Assembly (NCBI GenBank): GCA_944388805.1
Contig: CALXKE010000003.1
Span: 27,480 to 91,479, forward strand
Length of the DNA: 64,000 nt
Direction of reading: 5' to 3'
Source: an uncultured Clostridia bacterium
GTDB taxonomy: Bacteria; Bacillota; Clostridia; TANB77; CAG-508
The translations under genes were made by a program, and so were the position numbers. Within the stretch, counting starts at the first letter, position 1; each line of letters opens with the position of its first letter. Below the pieces are notes generated by a model that ran no database searches, was not told the DNA's origin, and saw nothing but the letters and a program-made list of their open reading frames with translations. Below, one piece after another: positions 52,210 to 62,607 of the stretch.

Positions 52210-53625
52210 TTAAAAATTAAAATATATAAATGGATTATATGTTCCTTTAATAATATAGCTTAGACATACATAAAAAATTAAAATTGTAGCCACTCCATAA
52301 ATGACTTCGAATCCCTTTTTATCTTTATATTTTTGTAATGCCTTTCCAAAAGGAATACTAAATGAAATTCCCAATAACATATAGATTCCATATTCTTTCA
52401 AGTATAGAATTGCCTCTGAATTGATAAAGGTATTTCCTATCAATCCGAATAAGCTTTTTATATATTGTATCGCATAACCTAAATTATCACTTCTAAATAA
52501 TACCCATCCTATCATAACAAAGAACATTGTGTAAATGTGTTGACATATGATAAGTACCTTATTTTTCATTTGCTTTTTATCTATCTTAGTTAGTTTTTCA
52601 ATTGTTAACAATACAAAATAGAAAATTCCCCATGCAATAAATGTCCAATTGGCACCATGCCATAATCCTGTTAAAGTCCAAACAATAAACAAGTTTAATA
52701 TTAGTCTTTTTTTACCAACTCTACTTCCGCCTAGTGGGATATATACATAATCCCTAAACCATGTACCTAAAGATATATGCCATCTTCTCCAGAACTCTGT
52801 GATTGTTTTTGAAATATAAGGGAAATTAAAGTTTTCTTCTAATTCAAATCCAAACATTTTGGCAAGTCCTATCGCCATATCAGAATATCCACTAAAGTCA
52901 AAATAAATTTGTAATGTATAACTAATGATTCCTAGCCATGCTAAAAGAACAGATAGTTCAGATGGTATCATTCCAAATGTGTAATCTGCTACGATTGCTA
53001 AAGAATTAGATAATAATACTTTTTTGGCTAATCCTTTGATAAATCGTTGTACACCTTGTGAAAATTTTTCAAATGTTTCTTTTCGTTCCTCTATCTGTTC
53101 TGCTATTGTTTTATATCGTACAATTGGTCCTGCTATTAATTGCGGAAAAAAGGCAATATATAATCCCATATTTAATGGATTTTTCTGTGCCTCTGCATCC
53201 TTTTTATAAATATCTAATACATAAGATATTGCTTGAAATGTAAAAAATGAAATTCCAATTGGTAATACAATATTAGGTACAACAAAATTTGTATGAAAGA
53301 AAGCATTTGTATTGCTAATAATAAAATTCAAATATTTGAAAACACCTAATATGGATAAATTGAAAATAAACATAAGAACAATTACGATTCTTACTTTTAT
53401 CTTATTTTCTCTATACTTATCTACTAAACCTCCAAAAAACCAATTGGCTATGATTGATAATAACATAATTAATACAAAATAGGGTTCTCCCCAAGCATAA
53501 AATAATATACTGACTAAAAACAAAAATACATTTTTTAATGTCTTTGTTTTTCTTAATAAACCATAATATATTGCTATCACTATTGGTAAAAAGATGATAA
53601 TAAATGTTGTTGTTGAAAATAGCAT
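52210..53625 (-). CDS. MBOAT O-acyltransferase, AlgI/DltB/PatA family
   Basis: 471 residues, about 10-11 helices. FYAWGEPYFVLIMLLSIIANW, LPIGISFFTFQAISYVLDIY, FWRRWHISLGTWFRDYVYIPLGGSR and the catalytic-His region WTLTGLWHGANWTFIAWG are diagnostic. It moves acetyl groups across the membrane for glycan O-acetylation with the AlgJ-like protein. No dltACD genes are near, so it is not the D-alanylation enzyme. Confidence 0.95.
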   Translation of the reverse strand: MLFSTTTFIIIFLPIVIAIYYGLLRKTKTLKNVFLFLVSILFYAWGEPYFVLIMLLSIIANWFFGGLVDKYRENKIKVRIVIVLMFIFNLSILGVFKYLNFIISNTNAFFHTNFVVPNIVLPIGISFFTFQAISYVLDIYKKDAEAQKNPLNMGLYIAFFPQLIAGPIVRYKTIAEQIEERKETFEKFSQGVQRFIKGLAKKVLLSNSLAIVADYTFGMIPSELSVLLAWLGIISYTLQIYFDFSGYSDMAIGLAKMFGFELEENFNFPYISKTITEFWRRWHISLGTWFRDYVYIPLGGSRVGKKRLILNLFIVWTLTGLWHGANWTFIAWGIFYFVLLTIEKLTKIDKKQMKNKVLIICQHIYTMFFVMIGWVLFRSDNLGYAIQYIKSLFGLIGNTFINSEAILYLKEYGIYMLLGISFSIPFGKALQKYKDKKGFEVIYGVATILIFYVCLSYIIKGTYNPFIYFNF

Positions 53626-53636
53626 TTTTGTTTCTC

Positions 53637-54701
53637 CTATTCTTTGTTATGTAACCAATTTTCTAAATCATTAAATTGGTTTTCTGCTTCTTTGATTACT
53701 TTTTTTAGTTTATCATTACTTGCTCTTTTAAAATAATATTTTCTCAATATTGTTTCATAATTCATATCTCTAATAGGTTGATATCTATTAAAAAATTTTG
53801 ATTCTTCAATAACTGTTTCCTGTTTTTTACTATATGTTAAATTGTAAATTTTTTGTCTATATAGCATAGATAATATCATAGAATGAAATCTTCCACATAC
53901 CATATATTCCATTTTGGCATATTTTTCTAGATATTCTTCTATGTTTTCTCTAAAAATTTCTACTTGAACACTGTTTTTGTATTCTTCTGGTATAGTGGAT
54001 AAAATATTTTGAATTGCTTCACTATCCTTTTCAAATTCTGAAAATCCAAATAATGTTACTTTATAATTTTTTTTTGCAAATTTGATAATAATTCTCTTAA
54101 TAAAGTCATTATAAGGTCCTTCTTTTTCTTTTAAGTCCTGTCTAATGGCTAAACTAATAACAGAAATTCCTATTGTATTTTTTTCTTTTTCGACATTTTT
54201 TACTGGTAATGTAAAAGCCATATCTGGTGCTTGTCTTACTTGTGGAATTTCTTTAAATAAATTATATGATTTTTTATCACGAAAGCAAATTCCTCCACAT
54301 AGTGAATATGTTTCCTTTGCTAAATTCAGATATTCTTCTGTTTGATATGGTCCAAAATTGCAAGACATGTAAAAGAACTTTTTATTTTTTTCATTACATC
54401 TTTTTACAAATTTATTTACTTCTTTTAGTTCATGTCTTGCATATTCTGACTCCATAAAGATAGAGCCGCCTACATAAAGGTAGGCGTCAAAATCTTCTAT
54501 ATGTATTTTATCAAAATCTCTATTTTCATAAAGATAATGTAAATTCTCAAAATTTTGATATACTTTTTCATATTCCTTTTCTACAACATGTATATAAAAA
54601 TCAATATTTGGATATCTCTTTAATAGTAAATAGATAAATAAATTGTCTCCTAAATTCACTTTTGTATAAGCAAATAGTAATATTTTGGTCTTATTTCCCA
54701 T
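53637..54701 (-). CDS. Polysaccharide pyruvyl transferase family protein
   Basis: 354 residues. FAYTKVNLGDNLFIYLLLKRYP at the start, YLYVGGSIFMES (GGS loop), FRDKKSYNLFKEIPQVRQAPDMAFTL and CGRFHSMILSMLYRQKIYNLTYS near the end match the CsaB/PF04230 family, which adds ketal pyruvate from PEP to sugars. Pyruvylated wall polymers bind SLH domains; no SLH protein is in the window. It is 11 bp from the MBOAT gene. Confidence 0.9.
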   Translation of the reverse strand: MGNKTKILLFAYTKVNLGDNLFIYLLLKRYPNIDFYIHVVEKEYEKVYQNFENLHYLYENRDFDKIHIEDFDAYLYVGGSIFMESEYARHELKEVNKFVKRCNEKNKKFFYMSCNFGPYQTEEYLNLAKETYSLCGGICFRDKKSYNLFKEIPQVRQAPDMAFTLPVKNVEKEKNTIGISVISLAIRQDLKEKEGPYNDFIKRIIIKFAKKNYKVTLFGFSEFEKDSEAIQNILSTIPEEYKNSVQVEIFRENIEEYLEKYAKMEYMVCGRFHSMILSMLYRQKIYNLTYSKKQETVIEESKFFNRYQPIRDMNYETILRKYYFKRASNDKLKKVIKEAENQFNDLENWLHNKE

Positions 54702-54716
54702 AACAAGTCCCCTTTT

Positions 54717-57245
54717 CTATTGAATCGTTACTTTTATTTTTTTCTCAAACATTCCATCTAATGTTCTTACAACAATATTCGTTGTTCCTTTTTTCAATCC
54801 TCTAAATCGATTATTGTATACTCTTATGATTTGAGGATTTTCTGCATACCATTCTAATTGTGTATTTTGACTATTTTGTGGTGTACATGTATATGTTAAA
54901 TCGACTGCTTCATTTACCTTTGCTACATATTCTTCTTTATCTGTTGTAATATCCTTCACATAGACTTTACCCTTTTTTTGGACTTTTACCGTAATTCTTT
55001 TTTCTAAACTTCCATCTCTTGTTCTTACAATCACATCTGCTACCCCTTCTTTTAAACCTCTAAATCGATTGTTATATACTCTTAATATTTCTGGATTACT
55101 TGATATCCAATCAAATTGGGCATTTGTTGCATATTGTGGTGTATAGCTAAACGGAATATCTATGGCTTCATTCTCATAAACTGTGTATTGTGTGGTATTT
55201 AATACAATATCTTTTACTTTTCCTGGGTCTTTTATGGTAACCTTTATTTTCTTTACAAATAATCCATCTAGTGTTTTTACAACAATATTGGTTGTTCCTT
55301 TTGCAAGTCCTCTAAAACGATTATTATATACACGAATAATATTAGGATTTTCTGCATACCATTCAAATTTTGCATTAGTACTATTTGATGGTGCATAATT
55401 ATATGAAAGATCAATAGCTTGACCAATATAAGCTGTATATTCTGTTTGATCTGTCGTTACACTTTCTACATATATCTTTCCTGGTTTTACAACTTTTACT
55501 TGAATTCTTTTTTCAACCATTGGACCTGTACGTGTTCTAATAATGACTTCTGCTGTGCCTTCTTTTAATCCTCTGAATCGATTGTTATATACTCTCAAAA
55601 TATTAGGATTTGAAGAAATCCAATCCAATTCTGCATTTGTTGCAAACTCTGGTGTAACTTTAAATGGAATATCCACTGCTTGGTTTTCATTAACTGTATA
55701 TTCTGTCTTATCTAGTACAATATCTTTTACTGTTCCTGGATCTTTAATGGTTACTTTTATTCTTTTTTCAACAACTGGACCTGTACGTGTTCTGATAATC
55801 ACTTCTGCAGTTCCTGCTTTTAATCCTCTAAATCGATTATTATATACTCTCAAAACATCAGGATTTGATGAAATCCAGTCCAATTCTGCATTTGTTGCAT
55901 TTTTTGGTGTAACTTCAAATGGAATATCCACTGCTTGATTGATATTGATTTGATAATCCGTTTTTTCTAACTGAATATCTGTTAAATAAATTTTTGATGG
56001 GTCTTTGACATATACTACACAGCTTACTTGTTTTCCACCTGCGATAGATGTAGCTGTAATAGTTGATTTTCCTTCTTTCAATCCTCTAAAATGTCCATTC
56101 CATATACGTACAACTTCTGGGTCTGAAGATTCCCAAGATAGTGCTTTATTTGTTGCATTACTTGGAGTAAAGCTTACAATAATATCTCCTGTTTCATTTA
56201 TATTAACCGTTTGTGATGTTTTATCTACTGTAATATTGGTTACAGGAACTGTTGCTCTCGTTACTTTGACTTTACATTTTGCAATTCTCTGATTATTCCA
56301 ACTAATTGCTGTAATAGTGGCCTCTCCTTCTTTTAATCCTCTTAAATGCCCATTCCATACACGTACAACATCTGGATTAGAAGAATACCAATCTGCTCCT
56401 TGCATATAGGCATTTGTTGGCGTAATAAGTGTATTTAATTGTGCTGTTGGTTCTGGATTTGTATTACTGATTTCTAGTTGTAGCTCTGTTGTATTTAGTC
56501 TCATCTGCCTTACAGGTTCTCTTCCCTGTCCTTTTAATTGTAGATTATATGCTTCAACAATTCCTTGTGCATCTGCCACACCCAAGTTCTTTAGTTTTGC
56601 ATCAGAATTAAGAAACTGTTGACAGTCTGCATCACTACTAATATAGCAATGTTCCACTAACAAAGAACGAATCCCATAATTCATTGGATATCGAATAATA
56701 CCATAATAATCTTTTACAATTCCACTTGGATACCATTCATTTGGTTGTCCTGAACGTGTAGAAACACCATGGTCTTGTAATCCTAATCTTGCAAGTCTAT
56801 ATAGTATTTTTTCTCCTACGATTTTACTTCTTTCGTAATATTCTACTTGAGAATTATCTTGTGTTACCCAAACTTCTGCACCTCTAGCTGATTGTGATCC
56901 ACTTGAATTAATATGAATACTAACAACTAAATCTGCATTATATCTTTTGGCAAATTCGCCTCTATCATATATACTAGGACAATCTGCATATCTTGTTAGA
57001 TAAACTTTTACACCTTCATATCTTTCTAATTCTTGTTTTGCATAAGTCGCTATTTTATAATTAATATCTGACTCTTTTAATCCAAATCTGCTATTAGAAG
57101 CACCTGGATCTGAACCACCATGGCCCGGATCCAGTACAATAACTAAATTTCCTTCTTCATCTGCTGCATTGACTGTTGTTTGTAAAATTCCAATAAATAC
57201 AAAAGCTACAATCATAATCATAATGATTTGAAAAACTCTTTTCAC
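54717..57245 (-). CDS. Secreted N-acetylmuramoyl-L-alanine amidase with seven Big2-like repeats
   Basis: 842 residues. Signal peptide (about 1-28, ending VNA), then Amidase_3: VIVLDPGHGGSDPG (H42), LKESDINYK (E58), SIHINSS (about H114), LLVEHCYIS (catalytic E about 200). From about 255 come seven repeats of about 80-85 residues, each with SSNPxxxRV(W/Y)N(G/N)(H/R)FRGLKxG. GTG start at 57245 after GAGGGGG. The repeats probably attach the enzyme to the wall or its glycan. It lies 14 bp downstream of the glucosaminidase gene with the same repeats. Confidence 0.92.
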   Translation of the reverse strand: MKRVFQIIMIMIVAFVFIGILQTTVNAADEEGNLVIVLDPGHGGSDPGASNSRFGLKESDINYKIATYAKQELERYEGVKVYLTRYADCPSIYDRGEFAKRYNADLVVSIHINSSGSQSARGAEVWVTQDNSQVEYYERSKIVGEKILYRLARLGLQDHGVSTRSGQPNEWYPSGIVKDYYGIIRYPMNYGIRSLLVEHCYISSDADCQQFLNSDAKLKNLGVADAQGIVEAYNLQLKGQGREPVRQMRLNTTELQLEISNTNPEPTAQLNTLITPTNAYMQGADWYSSNPDVVRVWNGHLRGLKEGEATITAISWNNQRIAKCKVKVTRATVPVTNITVDKTSQTVNINETGDIIVSFTPSNATNKALSWESSDPEVVRIWNGHFRGLKEGKSTITATSIAGGKQVSCVVYVKDPSKIYLTDIQLEKTDYQININQAVDIPFEVTPKNATNAELDWISSNPDVLRVYNNRFRGLKAGTAEVIIRTRTGPVVEKRIKVTIKDPGTVKDIVLDKTEYTVNENQAVDIPFKVTPEFATNAELDWISSNPNILRVYNNRFRGLKEGTAEVIIRTRTGPMVEKRIQVKVVKPGKIYVESVTTDQTEYTAYIGQAIDLSYNYAPSNSTNAKFEWYAENPNIIRVYNNRFRGLAKGTTNIVVKTLDGLFVKKIKVTIKDPGKVKDIVLNTTQYTVYENEAIDIPFSYTPQYATNAQFDWISSNPEILRVYNNRFRGLKEGVADVIVRTRDGSLEKRITVKVQKKGKVYVKDITTDKEEYVAKVNEAVDLTYTCTPQNSQNTQLEWYAENPQIIRVYNNRFRGLKKGTTNIVVRTLDGMFEKKIKVTIQ

Positions 57246-57259
57246 TATATTTTCCCCCT

Positions 57260-59845
57260 CTATTTCACAGTCACTCTAATTCTTTCTTCATATGTTCCAT
57301 CTAGGGTTTTTACAACCACTTCTGCTGTTTCTGCTTTTAATCCTCTAAATCGGTTATTATATACCCTTACAATTTCTGGATTGGTTGAATACCATTCAAA
57401 TTGTGCATTTACTGCATTTGTTGGGTTATATGTAAATGGTATATCTACTGCTTGTGTTTCATTCACGGTATATTCCATTTGTGGTAATTGTATATCTGTT
57501 ACATATTTTTTCTTAGGATCTCTTATAGCAACTTTAATCCTTTTTTCTACCGTTGGTCCTGAACGTGTTCTCACAATGACTTCTGCTGTTCCTTCTTTTA
57601 AGCCTCTAAATCGATTATTATATACTCTTAGTATTTCTGGATTTGATGAAATCCAATCAAATTCTGCATTAGATGCATTTTCTGGTGTCCAACTAAATGG
57701 AATATCTACTGCATCATTTATATTAACAATATAAGATGTTTTATCTAACTTAATATCTTGCACTTTAATATTACTATAATCTTTTACTGTTACTTTTATT
57801 CTCTTTTCTACCTTTGGTCCAAAACGTGTTCTAACAATCACTTCTGCAGTTCCTGCTTTTAATCCTCTAAATCGATTATTATAAACCCTAATAATTTCTG
57901 GATTACTTGATATCCAATCAAATTCATAATTACAAGCATTATTTGGAGAATATGTAAAAGGAATATCTACTGCTTCATTAATCCCTACTGTATAAGATGT
58001 TTGCTCAAATTGAATATTTTCTACATATGTCTTTTCTACTACTACATTACTACTTGTTGCTACTGTTCCATCTAATGTCTTTGCAACAATTTGTGCCGTT
58101 CCCTCTTTTAAACCTCTAAAACGATTATTATATACTCTTAATACTTCTGGATTTGTTGAATACCATTCAAATTGTGCATTTACACTATCTGTTGGTGTAT
58201 ATGAAAATTTTACATCTACTGCTTCATTTTCCTTTACTACATATTGAGATTTTTCAATCCATATATTTTGTACATAATGTTTATTTGGATTTCTTACAAT
58301 TACCTTTATTCTCTTTTCTACAGTTGGTCCTGAACGTGTTCTAACAATCACTTCTGCCGTTCCTGCTTTTAATCCTCTAAATCGGTTATTATATACTCTT
58401 AGTATTTCTGAATTTGATGAAATCCAATCAAATTCATAGTTTATACTGTTTTTTGGAGTATAGGTAAATGGTATATCGACTGCTTCATTAACTTCAATAA
58501 CATATTGATCTTGCTCAAATTGAATATCACTGACATATATTTTACTTTTATCAATAACAGTTACTGTACAAGTTGCTGTATATCCGCCATCAATTGTTTT
58601 TGCTGTTAATACAGATTTTCCTTGTTTCAAACCTCTAAAATGTCCATTCCATACTCTAACAACATCAGGATTTGATGATGTCCATTCCACACTTTGGTCA
58701 GTAGCATTAGATGGTGTAATCACTGGAATAGCATCTCCTGTTTCATCTATACCCACCGTAAAGGCATTTTGTTTCATTGTAATTCCTTGAACACGAACAT
58801 CTTGTGGCATTGGATTAGATGCTGGCATATTATCATATACTGGTATAATAAATGTTATTTCACTTTGTAAACTATTACTATATAATTGATAATTTGAATA
58901 GGATTGTGATGTTGGATCTTGAACATTTGTCATATATTGATGCCAAAACATATCTGATTTATTAACTGTTTGAGATTCTCCATCTCGTAATATTTTTGTT
59001 CCTACAACATCCCATTTATTAAAATATGCTGTATTTTGTCCTGCTTCAATATAATTTTTTCCAATTAACTTTGCTCCATCAACAATGGCTTTATATGGAC
59101 TGTCCCATCCTTTATCTTTTGCATATAATAAACCATTGGCAATTGGATCTCCTGTGTCATATGCTCCAAAATTGTAGAAATTATAATATCCTTCATATCC
59201 TGGATATGTTCCAGAAACAGAACCACTTCCTTGGCTTCCTACCTCTTGAATAATTTTACTTTTAATGTAAAAAGCACTAACATTAGACTCTTGTGCAGCT
59301 TTTATTATCATTTCAGCATAAGACATTGTTACTGGATTATTATTTAAATCATTACATGTAATGGTTTTATCTAAAAATGTTCCTTTTACAGATTTTTGAA
59401 TGGCAGATAGTGTTTGTACTTTGGAATTATAAGAACTTTCTACAAATTGAAATATTTGTGTTTCATTTAAGAAATTTCTAGGATCCAAATAATATGCTAC
59501 AATTGCATCAGAGGCACAAGCATATCCGTTATCATCTACAAATCCACAGCTATCTTTCCAAGATTTTGGTGCACTATTTATAACACGGTTTCTATGTACA
59601 CTTTCATCTCTTTCATTTTGCATTAATTCATTCCATGAAATTCCTGTATAATATGCTTGAAATTTCCAGTTTGGATATTTACTTGCTAATTGTTTTAATC
59701 TTTCCTGATAAGATGCAGGAAATTGATTAATTCCTGTTTTTATATATTGATAATATGTATTAGCAGCGTTCGACACTTGTCCAAAGTTTAATATGATTAA
59801 GATACATACAATACTTATGAATACGATGTTTTTTACTATTTTCAT
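57260..59845 (-). CDS. Secreted endo-beta-N-acetylglucosaminidase (GH73-like) with six Big2-like repeats
   Basis: 861 residues from MKIVKNIVF at 59845 (after GAAAGGAACG). Signal peptide to about 27; a LytD/GH73-like catalytic region (about 40-330): KYPNWKFQAYYTGISWNEL, YYLDPRNFLNE, IKSKIIQEVGSQGSG (likely catalytic Glu) and YPGYEGYYNFYNFGAYDTGDP. Then six repeats with RVYNNRFRGLK cores up to the C terminus. It cuts the glycan backbone of peptidoglycan. The first repeat in both hydrolases has RVWNGHFRGLK instead, so the repeat arrays share their order and origin. Confidence 0.9.
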   Translation of the reverse strand: MKIVKNIVFISIVCILIILNFGQVSNAANTYYQYIKTGINQFPASYQERLKQLASKYPNWKFQAYYTGISWNELMQNERDESVHRNRVINSAPKSWKDSCGFVDDNGYACASDAIVAYYLDPRNFLNETQIFQFVESSYNSKVQTLSAIQKSVKGTFLDKTITCNDLNNNPVTMSYAEMIIKAAQESNVSAFYIKSKIIQEVGSQGSGSVSGTYPGYEGYYNFYNFGAYDTGDPIANGLLYAKDKGWDSPYKAIVDGAKLIGKNYIEAGQNTAYFNKWDVVGTKILRDGESQTVNKSDMFWHQYMTNVQDPTSQSYSNYQLYSNSLQSEITFIIPVYDNMPASNPMPQDVRVQGITMKQNAFTVGIDETGDAIPVITPSNATDQSVEWTSSNPDVVRVWNGHFRGLKQGKSVLTAKTIDGGYTATCTVTVIDKSKIYVSDIQFEQDQYVIEVNEAVDIPFTYTPKNSINYEFDWISSNSEILRVYNNRFRGLKAGTAEVIVRTRSGPTVEKRIKVIVRNPNKHYVQNIWIEKSQYVVKENEAVDVKFSYTPTDSVNAQFEWYSTNPEVLRVYNNRFRGLKEGTAQIVAKTLDGTVATSSNVVVEKTYVENIQFEQTSYTVGINEAVDIPFTYSPNNACNYEFDWISSNPEIIRVYNNRFRGLKAGTAEVIVRTRFGPKVEKRIKVTVKDYSNIKVQDIKLDKTSYIVNINDAVDIPFSWTPENASNAEFDWISSNPEILRVYNNRFRGLKEGTAEVIVRTRSGPTVEKRIKVAIRDPKKKYVTDIQLPQMEYTVNETQAVDIPFTYNPTNAVNAQFEWYSTNPEIVRVYNNRFRGLKAETAEVVVKTLDGTYEERIRVTVK

Positions 59846-59925
59846 TTTATCGTTCCTTTCTAAAAATAATCCATTTATACTTTTTAATCCTCTTAAGTAT
59901 ATCATCTATACTTTTTTTTGACAAT

Positions 59926-60738
59926 TTATTTTTCTTCTTTTTTATTTCCTTTTTTGGCTATTATTACTAACACAATAATCACTATCAAAACTAGTAATAC
60001 GATTCCACCCCAAATCATATAATTCTGATTCTCTTCTTTTTGTTCTTCTTGTTGTGCTTGTTCTAAATCTGCTTCATAATCTTCTAATCCACTTGGATCT
60101 TCAACACTTTCTCCTGCTTTTTTGGCTGTCAACTTATATTCTTTTGTTGTAACACCATCTTCAGCAGTTACTTTTACAGTAACAATATGAAGTGTGCTGC
60201 TAAAATTGTTGTTATCTAATATTTCTACTTTTGCATTTTCATTTTCAGGAGTTGCGACAATGTCTAAACTATCTATATATCCTTCATATTCCACAAGATA
60301 ATTAATATCTTTATCATTAAATGCTGGATTTAATTGTAAGCCTCTTACCTCTAAATTTTTTAAATTTGCATTTGCCTTTTCTTGATCTCCTTTTGTAATA
60401 TGTAAATAATAAGAATTTGTAGTTGTACCATCTTCAGCTGTTACTTTAATTTCAAAATCATTTACTCCTGCTTTTAAATTTGTATCACCTATAACTTCTG
60501 CTGTGGCATTTGGATCATCTGTTATAGCTTCTATCTCTATTTTGTCTTTATCTTCACCTATTGCTATTACATAATCCGTAATAAATTGATCAAATTGAGG
60601 TTCCATCTCTTCTCCATCAATTTTTATATCTCTTAATAATGGATTATTATTTTTCATTACCGCTTGTACCTTTGCCATTGGTAACAAATTGATTACTATT
60701 GCCAATATAAATATAAAACTTAAAATACTTTTTTTCAT
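59926..60738 (-). CDS. Membrane-anchored protein with two cadherin-like beta-sandwich domains
   Basis: 270 residues: signal peptide (about 1-26), two PF12733-type cadherin-like domains (about 36-115: LLRDIKIDGEEMEPQFDQFITDYVIAI ... VKVTAEDGTTTNSYYLHI; about 122-210: LKNLEVRGLQLNPAFNDKDINYLVEY ... VTAEDGVTTKEYKLTAKK), a Gln/Glu linker, one helix at about 240-261 and a basic KKGNKKEEK tail. Such proteins act as surface stalks or binding modules. It is 80 bp upstream of the glucosaminidase gene. Confidence 0.88.
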   Translation of the reverse strand: MKKSILSFIFILAIVINLLPMAKVQAVMKNNNPLLRDIKIDGEEMEPQFDQFITDYVIAIGEDKDKIEIEAITDDPNATAEVIGDTNLKAGVNDFEIKVTAEDGTTTNSYYLHITKGDQEKANANLKNLEVRGLQLNPAFNDKDINYLVEYEGYIDSLDIVATPENENAKVEILDNNNFSSTLHIVTVKVTAEDGVTTKEYKLTAKKAGESVEDPSGLEDYEADLEQAQQEEQKEENQNYMIWGGIVLLVLIVIIVLVIIAKKGNKKEEK

Positions 60739-60951
60739 TTAAAATCATTCCCCCTTCTCCTTTTGTATAGTTTACATTTGTAATCTTATTTTGTCAATAG
60801 TTTTTATTTTTTCTTTTATGATTTTATCTTAAAATCTTATTTATATAAACATATATATACATATAATTTTACTGTTATATTAAAATTATCTTCTTTGCTA
60901 TTGTTTGAATTTAATGATATTTGGATTATTTTTCAATTTTATAATAAAAAA

Positions 60952-60980
60952 GAGATGGAACATTTTACGTTCTCCACCTC
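60952..60980 (-). terminator. Terminator of guaB
   Basis: GAGGTGGAGAACG and the GTTCCATCTC arm form the stem; the minus strand continues TTTTTTATT. The rest of 60739-60994 is A/T-rich with nothing else I can support. Confidence 0.75.
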
Positions 60981-60994
60981 AATTTTAATATAGC

Positions 60995-62500
60995 TTATTT
61001 ATATTGATTATCAATTTCCTTTAAGATAACATCATGTGCGCTACCTTCTGAAATACTAACATCAGAAACTAATGTTAATCTCGCTTTTTCATGTAATTCA
61101 GGTATCGTAACACTTCCACAATTACACATAGTTGATTTGATTTTTGCACAAGTAATTTCTAAATTGTCTTTTAATTTTCCTGCATATGGAATATAAGAAT
61201 CAACACCTTCTTCAAATGAAAGTTTTGCATCTCCTCCCATATCATATCTTTGCCAGTTTCTTGCTCTGTTAGAACCTTCTCCCCAATATTCTTTTACATA
61301 TCCATTTCCTTTTTTTACAACTCTTGTTGGGCTTTCATCAAATCTAGCAAAATATCTTCCCATCATTACAAAATCTGCTCCTAATGCTAAAGCAATAGTA
61401 ATATGATGATCATGTACAATTCCACCATCTGAACAAACTGGAATATAGATACCTGTTTCTTCAAAATATTTATCTCTTTCTGCAACAACATCAATTAAAG
61501 CTGAGGCTTGTCCACGTCCAATACCTTTAGTTTCACGAGTGATACAAATAGATCCTCCTCCAACACCTACTTTAATAAAATCTGCTCCAGCTTCTGCTAA
61601 ATATCTAAATCCTTCTGCATCTACAACATTTCCTGCACCAATTTTAACAGAATCTCCATATTTCGCTCTTACAAAATCAATTGTATTTTTTTGCCATACA
61701 GAATATCCATCTGAAGAATCCATACAAAGCAAATCTACACCTGCGTCAACTAATGCTGGTATTCTTTCTTCATGGTCTCTAGTATTAATACCTGCACCTA
61801 CAATATATCTTTTATCCTCATCTAATAAAGAGTCTGGATTGTTTTTTCTTTCTTCATAATCTTTTCTAAATACTAAATATTTTAAGTTTCCTTCGTCTGT
61901 TAATATTGGCAAACATGCAATTTTCTTTTCCCATATTAAATCATTTGCTTCTGACAAAGAAATTCCTTCATGTGCCCATACTGCTTTTTCTTTTGGTGTC
62001 ATAAAATTATCAATTGGGGCTTCCATATCATCTCTAGATACACGATAATCTTTATCTGTTACTAATCCAATGAATTTTCCTTTTGCAGTTCCATCCTCTG
62101 TAATCATAACTGTTGAATGTCCTGTTTTAATAACTAAGTCAATAACATCTTTTAAAGGTGTTCCAGATTTTACATTTGAATCACTTACAATAAATCCTGC
62201 TTTATGTTTTTTTACTTGTCTTACCATTTCTGCTTGAGATTCAATACTTTGTGAACCATAAATAAATGCAACGCCACCTTCTCTAGCTAAAGCAATTCCC
62301 ATGTCTACTCCTGATACAGATTGCATAATAGCAGATACCATTGGAATATTTGCATAATATTTTGGTTCTTCTCCTTTTTTGTATTTTACTAATGGTGTTT
62401 TTAAAGATACCTTATTTGGTATACATCTTTCATCTGTTAAGTTTGGTAATAATAAAAATTCATTAAATGTTCTTGAAATATCTTCTAAAATCTTTGCCAT
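60995..62500 (-). CDS. guaB: IMP dehydrogenase
   Basis: 501 residues. Oxidises IMP to XMP with NAD+, the committed step of GMP synthesis. Motifs: [12 protein letters not shown], two CBS domains (about 105-220), [33 protein letters not shown] with catalytic C319, [25 protein letters not shown], and the flap region [14 protein letters not shown]. The CSCG-like end ([18 protein letters not shown]) is seen in a clostridial IMPDH subgroup. ATG after GGAGG. A MITE-like element lies about 115 bp upstream. Confidence 0.95.
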   Translation of the reverse strand: MAKILEDISRTFNEFLLLPNLTDERCIPNKVSLKTPLVKYKKGEEPKYYANIPMVSAIMQSVSGVDMGIALAREGGVAFIYGSQSIESQAEMVRQVKKHKAGFIVSDSNVKSGTPLKDVIDLVIKTGHSTVMITEDGTAKGKFIGLVTDKDYRVSRDDMEAPIDNFMTPKEKAVWAHEGISLSEANDLIWEKKIACLPILTDEGNLKYLVFRKDYEERKNNPDSLLDEDKRYIVGAGINTRDHEERIPALVDAGVDLLCMDSSDGYSVWQKNTIDFVRAKYGDSVKIGAGNVVDAEGFRYLAEAGADFIKVGVGGGSICITRETKGIGRGQASALIDVVAERDKYFEETGIYIPVCSDGGIVHDHHITIALALGADFVMMGRYFARFDESPTRVVKKGNGYVKEYWGEGSNRARNWQRYDMGGDAKLSFEEGVDSYIPYAGKLKDNLEITCAKIKSTMCNCGSVTIPELHEKARLTLVSDVSISEGSAHDVILKEIDNQYK

Positions 62501-62607
62501 ATTAACTCCTCCATCTATTAAAATATTAAATTTGTCCTCCTAAAAATTGATAGTACTAGTATATCACATTTTTATTGTAGTGTAAACCATTTTTCTTTTT
62601 TTTCATA

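Noticed and set aside
55183-57734. Plus-strand frames across the Big2 repeats
   Set aside because: Repetitive shadows of the hydrolase repeats on the opposite strand, without start signals.
54717-59845. Regularly spaced similar 250-bp DNA units as a possible tandem repeat or CRISPR-like array
   Set aside because: They are in-frame protein repeats that diverge at synonymous sites; no short identical repeats with unique spacers.
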